Shown: positions 44,471 to 56,554, counted from the first letter of the stretch. The stretch is 64,000 bases of DNA from Proteles cristata cristata (GCA_017311185.1 JAESUZ010000134.1:1204001-1268000), one strand, 5' to 3'. Numbers and translations are program-made. The notes: generated from the letters alone by a model not told the origin.

Positions 44471-46262
44471 TTGACTGTCCAGGGCCTATCCTTTCAGAGA
44501 GTGTTTTTTGAATGGTATCTCTTGGTCTCTCTTGTTGGGACCTTGGTTATTTTATTTTCCTATTCGTAGTGATATTTGGGACTCTCCACCTTGTGTACTC
44601 TGGCTTGTTTCTTGAGGTAGCCCTGGAAAAGAAAACAGACAGACAAACACACAGGGAGCAGGAGCACACAAACGCACAGGCTAATTCAACTAACATGCAA
44701 AGCGAGAGGGAAAACGAAAAAGTTAAGAGAAAAGACAGAGGAGGGAGGGTGAATAATAGGGAGTATAAAATACATAAAAGGGTCAAAAAGGGGAAAAGAA
44801 AAGGAAAAAAGAAGAAAACCGATGGACAAAGAATGGTTTAAAGCATATACCTGGATTTCCCAGCTACAGTTAAATAGCCGTGTGTATGCAGTGCTGGTTG
44901 AAGAGCATAGAGAAAGAGAGAGAAGGCAGGGCGGGATGAGGCAAAATTGGAAATAGAATGAACAGGCAGAAGGGATAAGAAGCTTTTTTCAAAGAGGTAA
45001 AGGGTAGAATATGGTTGGATATGTGAGAGAAGGATGCTGGAATTATCCAGAGAAACTATATAGTCTAATTACTCCTGAGAGAAAGAGCTGAAAATGTCGG
45101 TAGGTGTAGAATTTACATTTACAGAATGGACTCGTTGTGATTGTTTAAGCAAGCTGGCGACCAGAGTTAATCAGGTCAGTGTTCTGGGGAAAAAAGAGAG
45201 AAAAGAGAAAGAAGAAGAAAAAAAGAAAGAGAAAAAAAGGGAAGAAAAATTTAAAAAAGAAAAAAAAGCGGGGGAAAAAGGGAAAAAAAAGGGAGGAGGG
45301 CACCTCTCAGGCAGGGATGGGCGTGTCGTGATCCAATGCCTCAGGCGGGAGCTCTGCCTTGGCGGTTGTGGGGAGGAGAGTGATGGTGCTTCAGTCCCTT
45401 CTTGAACCCCGTGCTGCAACTCGCTTTTTTGGGCGTGTAAACTCCCCGTACCGGGGGCACAGCCAGAGTTGGTTGCACTCTTCAACCCAGGCCAGTTCCA
45501 ATCTCCAAATCCCAGTCCGCACGCCCCGCTGAAATTGCCTTAGACACAGCTTCCCAGGAAACCCCCTCGGGGCAATTCCAGGTCCCCTGCCGAGCTCTGG
45601 GGGTGGAGTCAGAATCGCTGCTTCCTTCTCTGGGTCAGGCTGGCGCGCATGCGCGAGGGCTTGCCTGCCGGGTGCGCCGAGCCTGCTGGAGTGAGGAAAA
45701 CCAGGTCCCTCTATGGCTCGTCACCCGAAACACGAACTCACAGGCAAATTTCCCAGTTTTTAGTTCTTTGCCTTCCCTCTCGAGTGCCAGCCAGCCAGGA
45801 GCGCAGCCCCAGCCGCCTGGAAGCTACAATGGCGGCAGGCGCGCCGCCGCTCTGAAGTCCAGCCTCCAGGAGCAGCACAAAGCAGCAGTTTGTGTGCTCA
45901 GACCCCCACCCGGGACCAGTTGGCGCGAGGGGACCTGGTGTGCAGGTATTTGGCAAGTATGGTCCTTCTATGCCCCGAGCGGAGGTTTTCCTTTTTTAGA
46001 CTTTCTCCTTTTCCCCTCTCACTCCCTTTAGAGGGTAGAGGGGGATCGCCTCCCACCCTGGAGTCTTTGATCCCGGCCCGATTTTATCTTCCCCGGATCC
46101 CACTCACGTTAAAGGCTCTCTCAGTGGATTCTGCGTCCTTTTTTCTCCCAATCTCTCAGGTTTTGTAAGGTTTCCAATGGCTTCAGATCTTTTCTCTGTA
46201 ATATACAGGCGCGAGTGCAAGTACGGAGCTCCTTACTTCTCTGCCATCTTGCCCTCTCCCCC
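44471..46262 (-). promoter_or_regulatory. L1-B 5' UTR / internal promoter region
   Basis: CpG-rich outer part (45300-46240). The NRF1-type palindrome GCGCATGCGC is kept at 45645-45654. The YY1-type motif near the 5' end has lost its CpG (plus strand 'ctgccatcttg' at 46241-46251, against 'ccgccatcttg' in L1-A). Compared with L1-A, short deletions occur around 45800. Confidence 0.7.
45186..45298 (+). repeat. Polypurine tract in the L1-B 5' UTR
   Basis: About 110 bases of nearly pure A/G, the counterpart of 13517-13655 in L1-A but shorter and rearranged. Confidence 0.9.
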
Positions 46263-48350
46263 TATTTAAATTAATTATTGATAGGTATGTACTGTTGCCA
46301 TTTTGTTAATTGTTTTCTAGCTATTTTTGTAGTTCCTCTCTGTTCATTCTTTTTTTGCTCTCTTCCCTGGTGGTTTGATAACTTTTTTTAGTGTTTAGAT
46401 TCTTTTTTCACTTTCTTTTGTGTATCACTGTTGGTTTTTCTTTGTAGTTAGCCAGAGGTTCACATGTAGTATCCTATATATAGTCTATCTTTAGTTGAAA
46501 GCAATTTAAATTTAAACTAACTTATTCAAAAACTCTATATTTTATTCCCTCCCCTCCACATTTTGTTTTTGATGTCACATTTGTGTTTTAATTTATTTAT
46601 ACCTTAATGAATTTTTGTTGTTTTAATTTTATTACTATTTTTTCTTTTATCCTTTATACAAGCTTCATAAATGAGTTGTCTACTACCTTTAGTAGATGTT
46701 TACTTTTACCAGTGAGATTTTTACGTTTGTATGTTTTCTTGTTATTAATTAGTGCCATTTTCAACTTAAAGAAGTTCCTTTAACATTTCTTATAAGGTCA
46801 GTTTAATGGTGATGAACTCCTTTAGCTTTTACTTGTCCGGAAAACTCTTTATCTCTACTTCAATTCTGAATGATAGTCTTGCCAAATAGGGTATTCTTGA
46901 TGGTAGTGTTGTTGGTGTTTCCTTATAGTCTTTCATTTGGAAAATATTCCTCTATTTCCTAATTTTGCCTGACTCTGTGTGTTTGTTTCTGCATATTAAG
47001 TGCAACAACCACCTCTCTTGATCTTCAAGTAGCGGTCTGATGTAGGTATGGAAACTTATTATTCAACCTTGCCCTAGCTCTAGGTTGTTTCTCAAACTTT
47101 TGTACTGCATAAACAGCCTGATTTATTCTTGATAGGTCCCTATTGCTGAGGGTGTGCCAAGACTTGTTAGTGTTCTCAGTAGGGTGTGTGTATGAGTGTT
47201 TCCTTTACCTCCTAAATTTAGGATGACTGGAAGCTAGACCCTCAGGCAGCATCTTTTAAAGTATGCAAATATATACAGTCCTATGATTCTACACCTGTAA
47301 ATCCTACCAGTCTCCACACCAGGTGATCTGGAGGTATCCTGTAAATGGCAGTTGCAAAAATTGGTGCTTCAGACAAGTGTATAAGCTCCTTTCTGGGTGG
47401 TATCACTGAGGTGCAGCAAGACCAAGTGAATGCATAAGGATGGTATCTCCTTGCTCACTTTCCATGAGAATGCCTTCAAATCCTCTAGATGTGTGGCAAC
47501 CCTAAATCCTGTCTCTAACTTTGAAGCTCCAGGACAAGTAAATGTTCCTTTTCTCCGGAAGACTGGGGGTGTGCTTCAGTCTGCTACCTGTGTAGTAGTA
47601 CCCTGACAGTGATAGCCTGCCAAGAACTGTATTTCTGATTGTTACAGCTTTGTGTATCCCACAAACCCAAGCCCCATTGGCCATCAGGGCTGGGAAATCA
47701 AGGGCTACACCCTGTGTAAATTGCATCCATCCACCATCTTTAGCAGAACAGTTGGAAAACATAAGGTGAAGGGCATGTCTCAACAAGACAGTAGGAAAAT
47801 GTCTTGTTTGTGTGCACCTGCCAGCTTCATCAATGCAATGGAAAAGTGCCTTGTTTGTGTGTGCAAATTGTGGGAGAATTCCATGACTGGTGGCACTTGC
47901 TGGTGTCAGCCCCAGAGTGGTGGTGTACTGCCACACTTCAGGTTCACTGCCTTTAGCAAGGGAACAGGAGAATTCATGACCACTTGCACTTACTAGCCCC
48001 ACTCAAATATCTGGGGAATGCCACAGCCACTTGTCTCTGCTAGCCTTAGCAAGGTAGTGGGATAGTGCCATGTTTATACAAGCCTATGTTAACATGGTAA
48101 AGGGAGTGTGCAAAGATGGTGTTTTCTAGTACCTCCATCTCTGTAGAGTCTCAACTGTCTCCTCCCCTCCAGCAGATGCTTTAAGATTAGCAAATGAATC
48201 TTCTTCACATACAGTCTAAGTACTTTTCAAACTGCAGCTTTTGTGCTGGGTTTGAGAGTGAGTAATATCATCCTGAAGCCCTTTAAAAAGAGAACCTCAA
48301 TTTCCTACAGTGCTCTGGGGTCTCTTGGACACAAATCCTTTCAGTTTTCT

Positions 48351-48587
48351 TTCTTTTTTTATTTTAATTTTTTCAATGTTTTATTATTTCTGAGAGAGAG
48401 CGAGCGAGCGAGAGAGCGAGCAGGGGAGGATCAGAGAGAGACACACACACACAGAAAGTGAAGCAGGCTCCAGGTTCTGAGCTAGCTGTCAGCTCAGAGC
48501 CCGACACGGGGCTTGAACCCATGAACCGTGAGATCATGACCTGAGCCGAAGTCGGGCACTTAACTGACTGGGCCACCCAGGAGCCCC
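48351..48587 (-). mobile_element. Can-SINE in the old L1M 5' UTR
   Basis: T-rich tail, GAGC/GA stretch, CpG-bearing body, head 'gggccacccaggagcccc'. TSD AATCCTTTCAGTTTTCT (48334-48350) against ATCCTTTTCAGTTTTCT (48588-48604). Confidence 0.94.
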
Positions 48588-48887
48588 ATCCTTTTCAGTT
48601 TTCTAAGCCAGATGTGTTGAGGGCTCATCTCTCTGGTACAGGTCTTAAGGGTTGGAATAGCTGGTATTGGACCCAAACTCCCTGTTCATCTGGGAAAAAC
48701 ACTGAATTATGAGATTCCTCCCTTTCTGTGTATTACCATGCTGGGGTAGGGGGACAGATTTTGGCAAGAGTACATCTCTTCTATCTGTCTCAATGTAGTC
48801 CTTTTTAATTTTTTTTTAAATTTATTTTTTTTAATTTATATCCAAGTTAGCATATAGCGCAACAATGATTTCAGAAGTAGATTTCTT

Positions 48888-49336
48888 TTTTTTTAATTTT
48901 TTTAATGTTTTATTTCTTTCTCTTTTTTTAATATTTTCTTATTTATTTCTAGGAGAGAGAGAGAGAGAGAGCGTGAGCAGGGGAGGGTCAGAGAGAGAGG
49001 GAGTCACAAACTGAAACAAGCTTCAGGCTCTGAGCTGGCAATCAGCACAGACCCCGACGCGGGGATTGAACCCGCGAACCGCGAGATCATGACCTAAGCG
49101 AAAGTCGGACGCTTAACCGACTAGAGGCCCCATGTTTTGTTTATTTCTAGGAGAGAGAGAGAGACAGTGTGAGCAGGGGAGGGTCAGAGAGAGAGGGAGC
49201 CACAGACTGAAACAGGCTCCAGGCTCTGAGCTGGCAGTCAGCACAGAGCCCGACGCGGGGCTTGAACCCACGAACTGCGAGATCATGACCTAAGTGAAAG
49301 TCGGATGCTTAACCGACTAAGCCACCCAGGCGCCCC
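48888..49336 (-). mobile_element. Can-SINE (outer) with 16-bp TSD, split by a second SINE
   Basis: Body at 49139-49336 with a CpG-rich core and head ending 'aagccacccaggcgcccc'. TSD CAGAAGTAGATTTCTT (48872-48887) against CAGAAATAGATTTCTT (49337-49352). Its T-rich tail is split by the SINE at 48912-49131. Confidence 0.92.
48912..49131 (-). mobile_element. Can-SINE (inner) inserted in the outer SINE's tail
   Basis: Reverse SINE with a shortened head ending 'ctagaggcccc'. Short direct repeat ATGTTTT at 48905-48911 and 49132-49138 marks insertion into the outer tail. Confidence 0.9.
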
Positions 49337-50034
49337 CAGAAATAGATTTCTTAATACCCCTTACCCATTTAGCCCATTCCCCCACAACCCCTCCAGTAAC
49401 CCTCTGTTCTCCATATTTAAGAATCTCTTATGTTTTGTCCGCCTCCCTGTTTTTATATAATTATTGCTTCCCTTCCCTTATGTTCATCTGTTCTGTGTCT
49501 CAATGTCCACATATGAGTGAAGTCATATGATATTTGTCTTTCTCTGGCTGACTAATTTCGCTTAGCATCATACCCTCTAGTTCTATCCATGTAGTTGCAA
49601 ATGGCAAGATTTCATTCTTTTTGGTTGTCGAGGAGCAGTTAACTTAGCTTTCAGTGCTTTTTCAGAAGGACTTATTCTATATGTAGGTTTGATGTGTCCA
49701 TGAGAGGAGGGAAGTTGAAGATAGTCCTATGCTGCTGTCTTGAACTGCCATCCACAGCTTTTTAGTCCTTAATTACCTATATGTATTTTTTGCTCTAGAC
49801 TAGTGAGTTCTTTTAGTATCCTCTTTCCCATATTCTGTGACTTCATTTATATGCACTATTACATACTGACTATAACTTATATGTGCATTTATTTTAGTAC
49901 TAAAAATGTTTTATTTGTGATTTTTTCTCTCTCATAATGTGAGTCTTTTGAAAGATTGATCATTTTCATCTATTTTTGTATTCTCTCATGACTAAAATCA
50001 GAGAAACTGTTGCCGTAAAAATGTTTTTGTATAG

Positions 50035-50606
50035 ATGTGGTAGCCAGGAATTTTACCTACATAATCTTTGCCCTTGGATGTTATACCTGTAAATATTTTG
50101 TTATATAGCAAAAGGGATGTTGCAGATAGAGTTTCATTGCTAATCAGCTGACCTTAAAATAAGGAGATTATCATGAATTACCCAGGTGTACTGATGCAAT
50201 CTCTTGGGCCCTTAACAGCATATGAGAAAAACCAAAGAGAGAGCAGAAAGTCAGATGGGAAGGCAGGGGAGCAGAGGTATGGAAAGGACTTGACACCTTG
50301 CTTGCTTTGAAGATAAAGGGGGCAGGATCCAAGGAATTCTGACAGACTGGAAGCTGAAAACTACTCCTGGTAGAGTTCAGACCTTAGTTCCATAATTGCA
50401 TGGAACTGAATTTTGACAACCCATGTATGCATGGAAGTGTGTTCTCACCCAGGGCCTCCAATAAAGAAAGTAACCCTTCCCCCACATTGATTTTTAGCAT
50501 GGAGAGATCCATTTTTGACATTCAGAATTGTGAGAGAATATATTTGTATTGTTTTAAACTGAGTGTGTGATAATCTGTAATAATAGCAATAGAAAATTAA
50601 TACAGT
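50035..50606 (+). mobile_element. MLT1-type MaLR solo LTR
   Basis: Landmarks in MLT1 order: 'gggatgttgcagatagag' near 50114, 'ctaatcagctgaccttaaaataaggagatt' near 50140, 'cttgggcccttaacagc' near 50202, and the end 'agaattgtgagagaatatatttgtattgttttaa' to 'gaaaattaatacag' near 50606. This is an ancient LTR remnant with no internal genes. Confidence 0.8.
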
Positions 50607-51030
50607 GATTAATGCTTATATGTTTGAATATATTTTGCTCCTACCTTTGCCTTTACATTGGACATTATTTCTTTTCCTTCACATGTCTGTATTTCTCCTT
50701 CTAGTCTCATCTTAGTCATACCATAGCCTAGGAATCTTTGACGTTTCTACCTTGAATTGATCATTTTTCCCCTCTGACTTCTCTAATGTTATACCACACC
50801 GCTATCATATTTTTTGTTGCCTAACTGCCTAATTGTAAGTTATATTTATTCATGCTGTTTTATACTGTTGAATAATAACCTTGTGTGCATATATTTTGTA
50901 TCCCACATAGAGTTTCAATCATAAGAGTTAGGAGGATAGTGGTCGTGCTTATGAAATCCTCATTGACTGATTCTTTTTTAAAATTTTCAAAATATTTATA
51001 ATTAGTCAAATGATTATTAAATGCTTAATA
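50607..51030. other. Unassigned sequence
   Basis: No recognised repeat or coding signal. Confidence 0.45.
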
Positions 51031-51041
51031 AAAACTTCCAG

Positions 51042-51248
51042 GGATGCCTGAGTGTCTCAGTCAGTTAAGCATCTGACTCTGGCTGAGGTCATGATCTTGT
51101 GGTTCTTAAGTTCTGGCCCTGCATTGGACTCTGTGCTGACAGCTCAGAGCCAGGAGCCTGCTTGAGATTCTGTGTCTCCCTCTCTCTCTGCCCCATCCCT
51201 GCTTGTACTGTCTCTCTCAAAAATAAATATTAAAGAAATTTTAAAAAC
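51042..51248 (+). mobile_element. Can-SINE, older copy
   Basis: Head 'gggatgcctgagtgtctcagtcag', body 'ctctggctgaggtcatgatcttg', tail 'aaaaataaatattaaag'. TSD AAACTTCCAG at 51032-51041 and 51249-51258. Confidence 0.92.
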
Positions 51249-51258
51249 AAACTTCCAG

Positions 51259-52285
51259 CATTTTGAAACAGATTCTGGCCTTGTAGGTAAAAAAAAGATG
51301 CATTAAGGGAATAGATCCTTCACATTACCTTTAGGACATCCAGTAAACCAATAAAAAGAAGCCAAGCATAAAATATCAAAACATATAACATTCTTAGGGC
51401 AGTAGGTCTAGTTCAAGTGGTGTGAAAATAGAGCAGGTAGTGTAAGCAATGGGTAAATAATTTATATAGGACTGAGAGGGGTTGGAAAGACTGAAGATTT
51501 TTGGAAATAGTATCAATGTCAACTCTTTAAGATACAAGATTTTCAAATAAATAAACATGTGTTTGTGGTTGTGGCTACTAAAAATTCACTGAAAGTTAAG
51601 ATAACTTCCACCTTATATTTTTATATTAGAAAACCAATGTTTTAACAAAAAGCAATAACAAATGTGCTCTTTTTAATTCTACCGAGGGAAAAAAAAACCA
51701 TATTGAAACATCTTATTGATACCTAAAATATACCAAAGGAGTTCTAGCTGATGATAGAGAAAGATGTAGGCATCATTAGGAACTAAAGTTAATTTAGCAA
51801 AAAAATGGGTAAAGTTATCCACAATATTTCTTCTTATGTAAAGATAAGCTTTGAAGCTAATTCCTACCATATAGTTTATGCAGCCAAAGAACTATGTTAT
51901 AGACAGTGCCACAAATAACGCCAACAGCCTCTAGAATTGAAAGCAGTTCCTTGCATTTTCTTCTGACTAGCTTCTTCTTATTTACTTATCTTACCGGCAT
52001 TTTAAAAATATAAAATCTAGCTTACAAAAAAATCCTCTCCATCTGTTTCTAAAGATGTTCTAAGAAAACAAAATATATCCACGTCAACCAAGCAGTGTTC
52101 ACACAGTCCCTATTTTGAGCATGGTTCGTTAGAGGAGAGAACAGGCAGAGGCCCCATATACAAAAGTACTGATGTGGTCCTGTCTCCAGAAAGCCTGTAG
52201 TGAGCTAGAGATGCAGAAACTATGTAAGAAAATAAAGATAAAGGGTACATGACATTACATTCATAGGTGCTATATATAATAGGTT
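51259..52285. other. Unassigned AT-rich sequence
   Basis: Nothing recognised. The minus-strand frame at 51679-51870 is short, with no features. Confidence 0.45.
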
Positions 52286-52289
52286 AATG

Positions 52290-52395
52290 CAAACTAGAAC
52301 TCCATGCTCTTCAAGAATGAGGACTGTCGTTCATCTTTAAATTCCCCATCTGACGTATTCAGTAAATGTTTGTTCAAAGAAAAACTAAATGAAAA
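52290..52395 (+). repeat. L2-like 3' fragment
   Basis: 'actagaactccatgctcttcaagaatgagg' then 'gtattcagtaaatgtttgttcaaag' follows L2 3' end wording. Confidence 0.5.
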
Positions 52396-52639
52396 CAGAA
52401 TGTATGCAAAGGGGGACTTCTCATGAACTGAGAAGCTCTTAAAGCCTGAGGGGTAATAAGACACTGGGTTAGTTTCCGGAAAGTCCTCCCACAGTTTGCC
52501 CCTCCCATCCTACTTCAGTATCCAGGTCAACAGTCACCTCAGCTCCCTGCGTCCGTTTTGTTACTTCCCCTACAAAATTATCCACACCGTCTTCAGTGTT
52601 TTGCAACCATTCTGACCACTTCATGTTTATCAACGTTTC

Positions 52640-52820
52640 TAGCTGAATGCACTTGGGAAGTTTTTTAAGCACTCAGTGCCTCAGTGTTCTCATTAGTAGC
52701 ATAATAGTCATTTCTATCTCATAGGATTATTGTATTGCATAAATTTCTTTATCTAATGTGTTTAGAAGAGTGTCTGGCACATAGTAATTCTGGAAAAATG
52801 TTAGCCTCTATTATAATGAC
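52640..52820 (+). repeat. MIR SINE
   Basis: 'actcagtgcctcagtgttctcattag', 'catttctatctcataggattattgtat' and 'gagtgtctggcacatagtaattc' follow the MIR core and 3' part. A 67-codon minus-strand frame just upstream (52469-52672) is unsupported. Confidence 0.8.
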
Positions 52821-54010
52821 GTTTTATTTTTGAGGGGCTGAAAAGAAATCCAAATGCACTAAGTAAAATATGCCTTATATCCACAGAAGGAACAATCTGT
52901 TGCATAATAAAAGTGATTCAAAACTTACCTGATTTTGTTTGATTATGTAGAGAAAGAAAATATTTCGTATACAAATAAATTTACCTCAGGAACTGATAAA
53001 TCATTTTGAGAGAGTTACTTTTACACTTGTATGATTGTGGTTAAATTTTCATAGCATAGTTCTTGTTTATCAACATTAACTTTTAGTATTATGTATATCA
53101 ATTGAATGACTTAAATTAATTTTACCTAGAAAGACATGTATGTCTTAAAATATACCTATTAAAAGGAAGCTACTCTATGCATATATCAAACCACTTTATA
53201 GATTATAAATTTGAGATATTAATATTATTACTTATGAATATATCTTAAGTTGTAAACCCAGGAAAGATTGTGTGCATTTCAAATGTCTTAGGAGAAAGAA
53301 GACAGTTTACGTGTTTGGGAGAACTTACTTTACTTTATAAATTTTTTAAACTTTAGACATAATAGGATCTTAAGCATTTTAATCTTCAAAATAATTGAAG
53401 GAAGTATGTTTTGAAAAGTTTGTGTTAAGGAAGATTTTATTTTTATTTTGATGAAACCACCATATCTAGTACAGGAATAAAATTTTGACATCCCAAGCAT
53501 ATAGTAATTATATGTTCTTGTAAATTGCCTGAGAATTACATTTACTGTTGAATCATTGTAGTTATTATGTAATGTGTATTTTAATTTAACCTGTAGAAGC
53601 AACAATGTAACTAACAGTAATTGAGGAATTATCTTTTTTAGGACAAAATGACCACTAACAAGAAAGGACCAATCCAGCTTTTAGCCTAAGCTAAACTTTT
53701 CATTAAGGTCAAGATAAACAGCATACTGAGTCATGAAAGGGCAAGAAACTTCACAAGGAAGTTTTACACAGAAATATTCAAAACAGTTTTTAAAAATTAC
53801 AGTGTAGTTTATTTAATGCTAATTGTCATTTGAAACCTAAAATACATATATTTTTTAAAAAGTGTTTTTACTTGAATTCCAAATGTCAGCTTGTTTTCTG
53901 ATTTCCAACTTGTGTGTGTACATATGTGTATGATTATTTTGGATACTGTATAGTCTTTTGAAGAAAATTTGAAAGGTAAAAGAGATTTTAAATATATATT
54001 TAAAAAATAT
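52821..54010. other. Unassigned AT-rich sequence
   Basis: No SINE, young L1 or coding signal. Confidence 0.45.
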
Positions 54011-54013
54011 AGA

Positions 54014-54290
54014 ATGCTTACTATGTGTTAGGTACTAAACATTTTACGTTTATCAAGCGCTACCAAGCTCATGCCAGGCACTCTTATTATAGGTGATTTT
54101 TATATAACTCCTTTAAACCCCACTGCAACCTCATGAATAAATACTTTTGATACCACTATTTTCTGGGCAAGGAACTGGGGTACAACACGGTTAAGTAACA
54201 TCAGGTAATAATAATGGGTTAATAGTATCAGAATTCTAGTTACTAGTTCCAGAATCCAGACTCTTACCCACTGTACTATCCATCTTCACT
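54014..54290 (-). repeat. MIR SINE, reverse orientation, near full length
   Basis: 'tgcttactatgtgttaggtac', 'ccactgcaacctcatgaataaatactttt', 'gggcaaggaactggggtac', 'acggttaagtaacatcagg' and 'agactcttacccactgtactatcc' follow MIR from its 3' end to its tRNA-like start. Confidence 0.85.
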
Positions 54291-54789
54291 GAAATAGAAA
54301 ATCCATAAGAAAGACTGAAATTTAAAATTGCTTTTCTGTGAAGCAAGTGATGATGACAACAGCAAAAGCGACGACACACATTATTTAATAAGTTTACACT
54401 TTAAAATAGCACTTTTCAGACGGAAAACTTTTATTGCTACAAGTAATAAGTAAAAAGGGAAGAAAGTTTCCTCGTGACCCTCATCCCACTGTTGTGTACT
54501 GAAATTAGACACTTTTCTCAAAGTGTGATCCTCCTAGTATCTAACATCATGTGATATATATATTTTTTCAAAAGCATACATCTGAACATTCTTACCTTTC
54601 AATAAGGACAGTATAAACCCAAATCTGATTGGGGTTCTGTTCCATGAAGTGCAAATCTGTATGATTTTGAATCAGTTCCTCAGACATTTTCAGACTCAAT
54701 TTTCCTGTCTGCAATATTACCCCATTATACTGAATAAGTTCTAACCTGATTTTGGAAGATTATAGTTCAGGCTATAAAATGCAGGCAGC

Positions 54790-54985
54790 ACAGAATAGTA
54801 GGGAAAAAATGCAGACATTGCAGGAAGAGAGCCATTCTGACTTCTGTTTCGATGTATAACATTGAAGTCACAAATTTTTTGAATATCACTTCTTACCCCT
54901 ACACAATAGAGATGAAAATAACCTACTTAACAAAATTGTTGTGAGGATTAATTAGCTAGTGAGTATTCATCAAAGTTAGCTATTT
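54790..54985 (+). repeat. MIR-like fragment
   Basis: 'gcacagaatagtaggg', 'cataacattgaagtcacaa' and 'aaaattgttgtgaggattaattagctag' fit a diverged plus-strand MIR. A weaker MIR-like piece may precede it at 54650-54760. Confidence 0.55.
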
Positions 54986-55755
54986 TGCTTGTAAAAAATT
55001 GTATGATTATTTACTGTAAGTCATATCTTTGCCCCAATTACAAATGACTATATACCATATTTATTATGAAGAGAACTTAATTTAAATAACTAACATGGAA
55101 TTTTGGAGACTTGGTAAGATTTAAATGATTTTGTTGTTTTCAGTCTGCTGATTAAATGTATTTGTGCATAAATACAAATACCATGCTTAATCAGGAATAT
55201 TATTTTCCTTGAGCTCCAAATGCCCTTAACATCCCAACTGCCCTGTAGGTGATGCACATTTTGGAAGAGTGAAAAGATGGCTCTACACTCATTTCCAATC
55301 CAACTTGAATTTCTCGGTTTCATTATTTTCTAACAAAATTGGATTTAGTGATACTTGACACCTGATAAGAATTTGTTTATTCTGCTGTAAAGGAAGGCTA
55401 ATAAAGTAGATTTCCGCAGGGTTTATAGTCTTGGTTACAGCATTTTAGAGCTATATAAAATTGCACATCCATCCACTTATAATATTCTCTCTTTATGGCT
55501 TTTCATAAACAATACTGCTTTGTGTTTGGTTTTGGAATTTGAGGATCTAAAGTATTACTTTATATATTGTCCATTTCTATATTGAAACAAAGTAAAACAC
55601 AGTGGTCTAGACTCTTCTGTGAGTCTTTATGGATAACATTTTTTTTCTATAATTACAAAAGTGCTGCGCACTAGTAAACAAATTTGAGTCTTTATAATGT
55701 GGCTAATGTGGATATCTTGCTATTGGAAAATTATATGTCTTAAAATTGGTGTCTT
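54986..55755. other. Unassigned AT-rich sequence
   Basis: No recognised element. The minus-strand 77-codon frame at 55090-55323 lacks features. Confidence 0.45.
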
Positions 55756-55759
55756 TTAC

Positions 55760-55862
55760 TACCTTTGTCCATTCAGGTTGCTATGATAAAATACCATAGA
55801 CTTGGTGGCTGATTAACAGCAGATACTTATTTCTCATGGCTCTGAAGCCTGGGAAATCCAAT
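55760..55862 (-). mobile_element. MLT1-like LTR end, reverse orientation
   Basis: 'ccattcaggttgctatgataaaataccatagacttggtgg' and 'cttatttctcatggctctgaagcctgg' read as the reverse complement of an MLT1/MaLR LTR 3' end. Confidence 0.6.
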
Positions 55863-55899
55863 AGATATGTACATATATACAATTTCAATTAACATATAC

Positions 55900-56330
55900 A
55901 AATCTTTCTCTATAAGGTTATAACAATTCGCTCTTTACTAGCAATGTGTGAATGTGACTACTTCCCATGTCCTTCCTCATGAACAGAGCATGTCATCAAA
56001 ATTTTGAATTTTTACAATTATCTAAGTAAAAAAGTTATCTCTATGTAGATTTATTTGCACTTCCCTAGTTATAAGTTGAGCTCATTTCATAATATTAAAA
56101 GGATCTTATACTTTTCTTTTTTGTGAACTATTTCTTTCCTTTTTTCCTTTTGATATTTTATTATTGATTTTAGAAGATTTACATATTGGGGACATTAGCC
56201 TTTTTTTGTAATATAGATTAGTTATTCCTTAATTTTAAAATGTTGATTATGGTCTTATTTTGATTTTTATGTTGTATAAAAATAACTCTTCATTTTAGAA
56301 AGGCTTGTCCCACCCCAAAAATAAAGAGAT
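55900..56330 (-). mobile_element. Possible old L1M ORF2 fragment
   Basis: 'tgcacttccctagttataag', 'ttttgtgaactatttctttcc', 'acatattggggacattagcc' resembles the reverse of the ORF2 C-terminal zone in old L1s. Highly diverged. Confidence 0.45.
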
Positions 56331-56554
56331 AGGAATTAAGGTTCTCCTCTCTACTGAGTATTATGCTTACTATTATCACTATAATTAGTCCCTGCCCACA
56401 GACTATTCAAGAAAAGGTAATCAGTGTGCAAATAACAAGAAACACTAGCTGAGTAGAATGGTGGTATGATAAATGTATAAGCCACATTAGTTTGTTTACT
56501 TTATTGATATTAATTACTAATTATCATAATTTTCTTAGTTATATGAATGAATAT

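Larger units (their letters stand above)
39346..46262 (-). mobile_element. L1-B: near-full-length feline L1 retrotransposon, inactive
   Basis: Same layout as L1-A in minus orientation: 5' end at about 46262, 5' UTR, ORF1 (ending 43492), 46-nt spacer, ORF2 (43445-39594), 3' UTR, AATAAA signal (TTTATT at 39404-39409) and an A-rich tail (39346-39394) built of A-runs with C and AAAT units. It sits between two blocks of old L1M sequence in the same orientation. No convincing TSD is visible. ORF1 and ORF2 both carry frame breaks, so it is not autonomous. Confidence 0.96.
48802..49629 (-). mobile_element. 5'-truncated feline L1, 3' end only
   Basis: T-rich tail, then 'aatttatatccaagttagca', 'cagaagtagatttctt' and, beyond the SINEs, 'atttcgcttagcatcatacc' and 'gcaaatggcaagatttcatt', which is the ORF2 C-terminal/3' UTR zone of a carnivoran L1. 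It stops at 'ggttgtcgagg', a 5' truncation. After it the old L1M 5' UTR text resumes. Confidence 0.85.
46263..49752 (-). mobile_element. Old L1M/HAL1-like LINE: ORF1 end and 5' UTR, with nested insertions
   Basis: Reverse-orientation old L1 wording: 'ataggtatgtactgttgccattttgttaattg' near 46281, 'gaactcctttagcttttacttgtccggaaaac' near 46815, and 5' UTR-type text 'ggctcatctctctggtacagg' near 48621. The 5' end is at 49668-49752 ('gatgtgtccatgagaggaggg', 'ctgctgtcttgaactgcc'). Within it sit a SINE (48351-48587) and a young truncated L1 (48802-49629) that itself contains two SINEs. A 166-codon minus-strand frame at 47502-48002 lies in 5' UTR-like sequence and is not taken as a gene. Assignment to HAL1 or an L1M subfamily is uncertain. 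Confidence 0.7.

Noticed and set aside
39346..46290. TSD for L1-B
   Set aside because: Only T/A-rich words such as TATTTA occur on both sides; these are not distinguishable from chance in such flanks.
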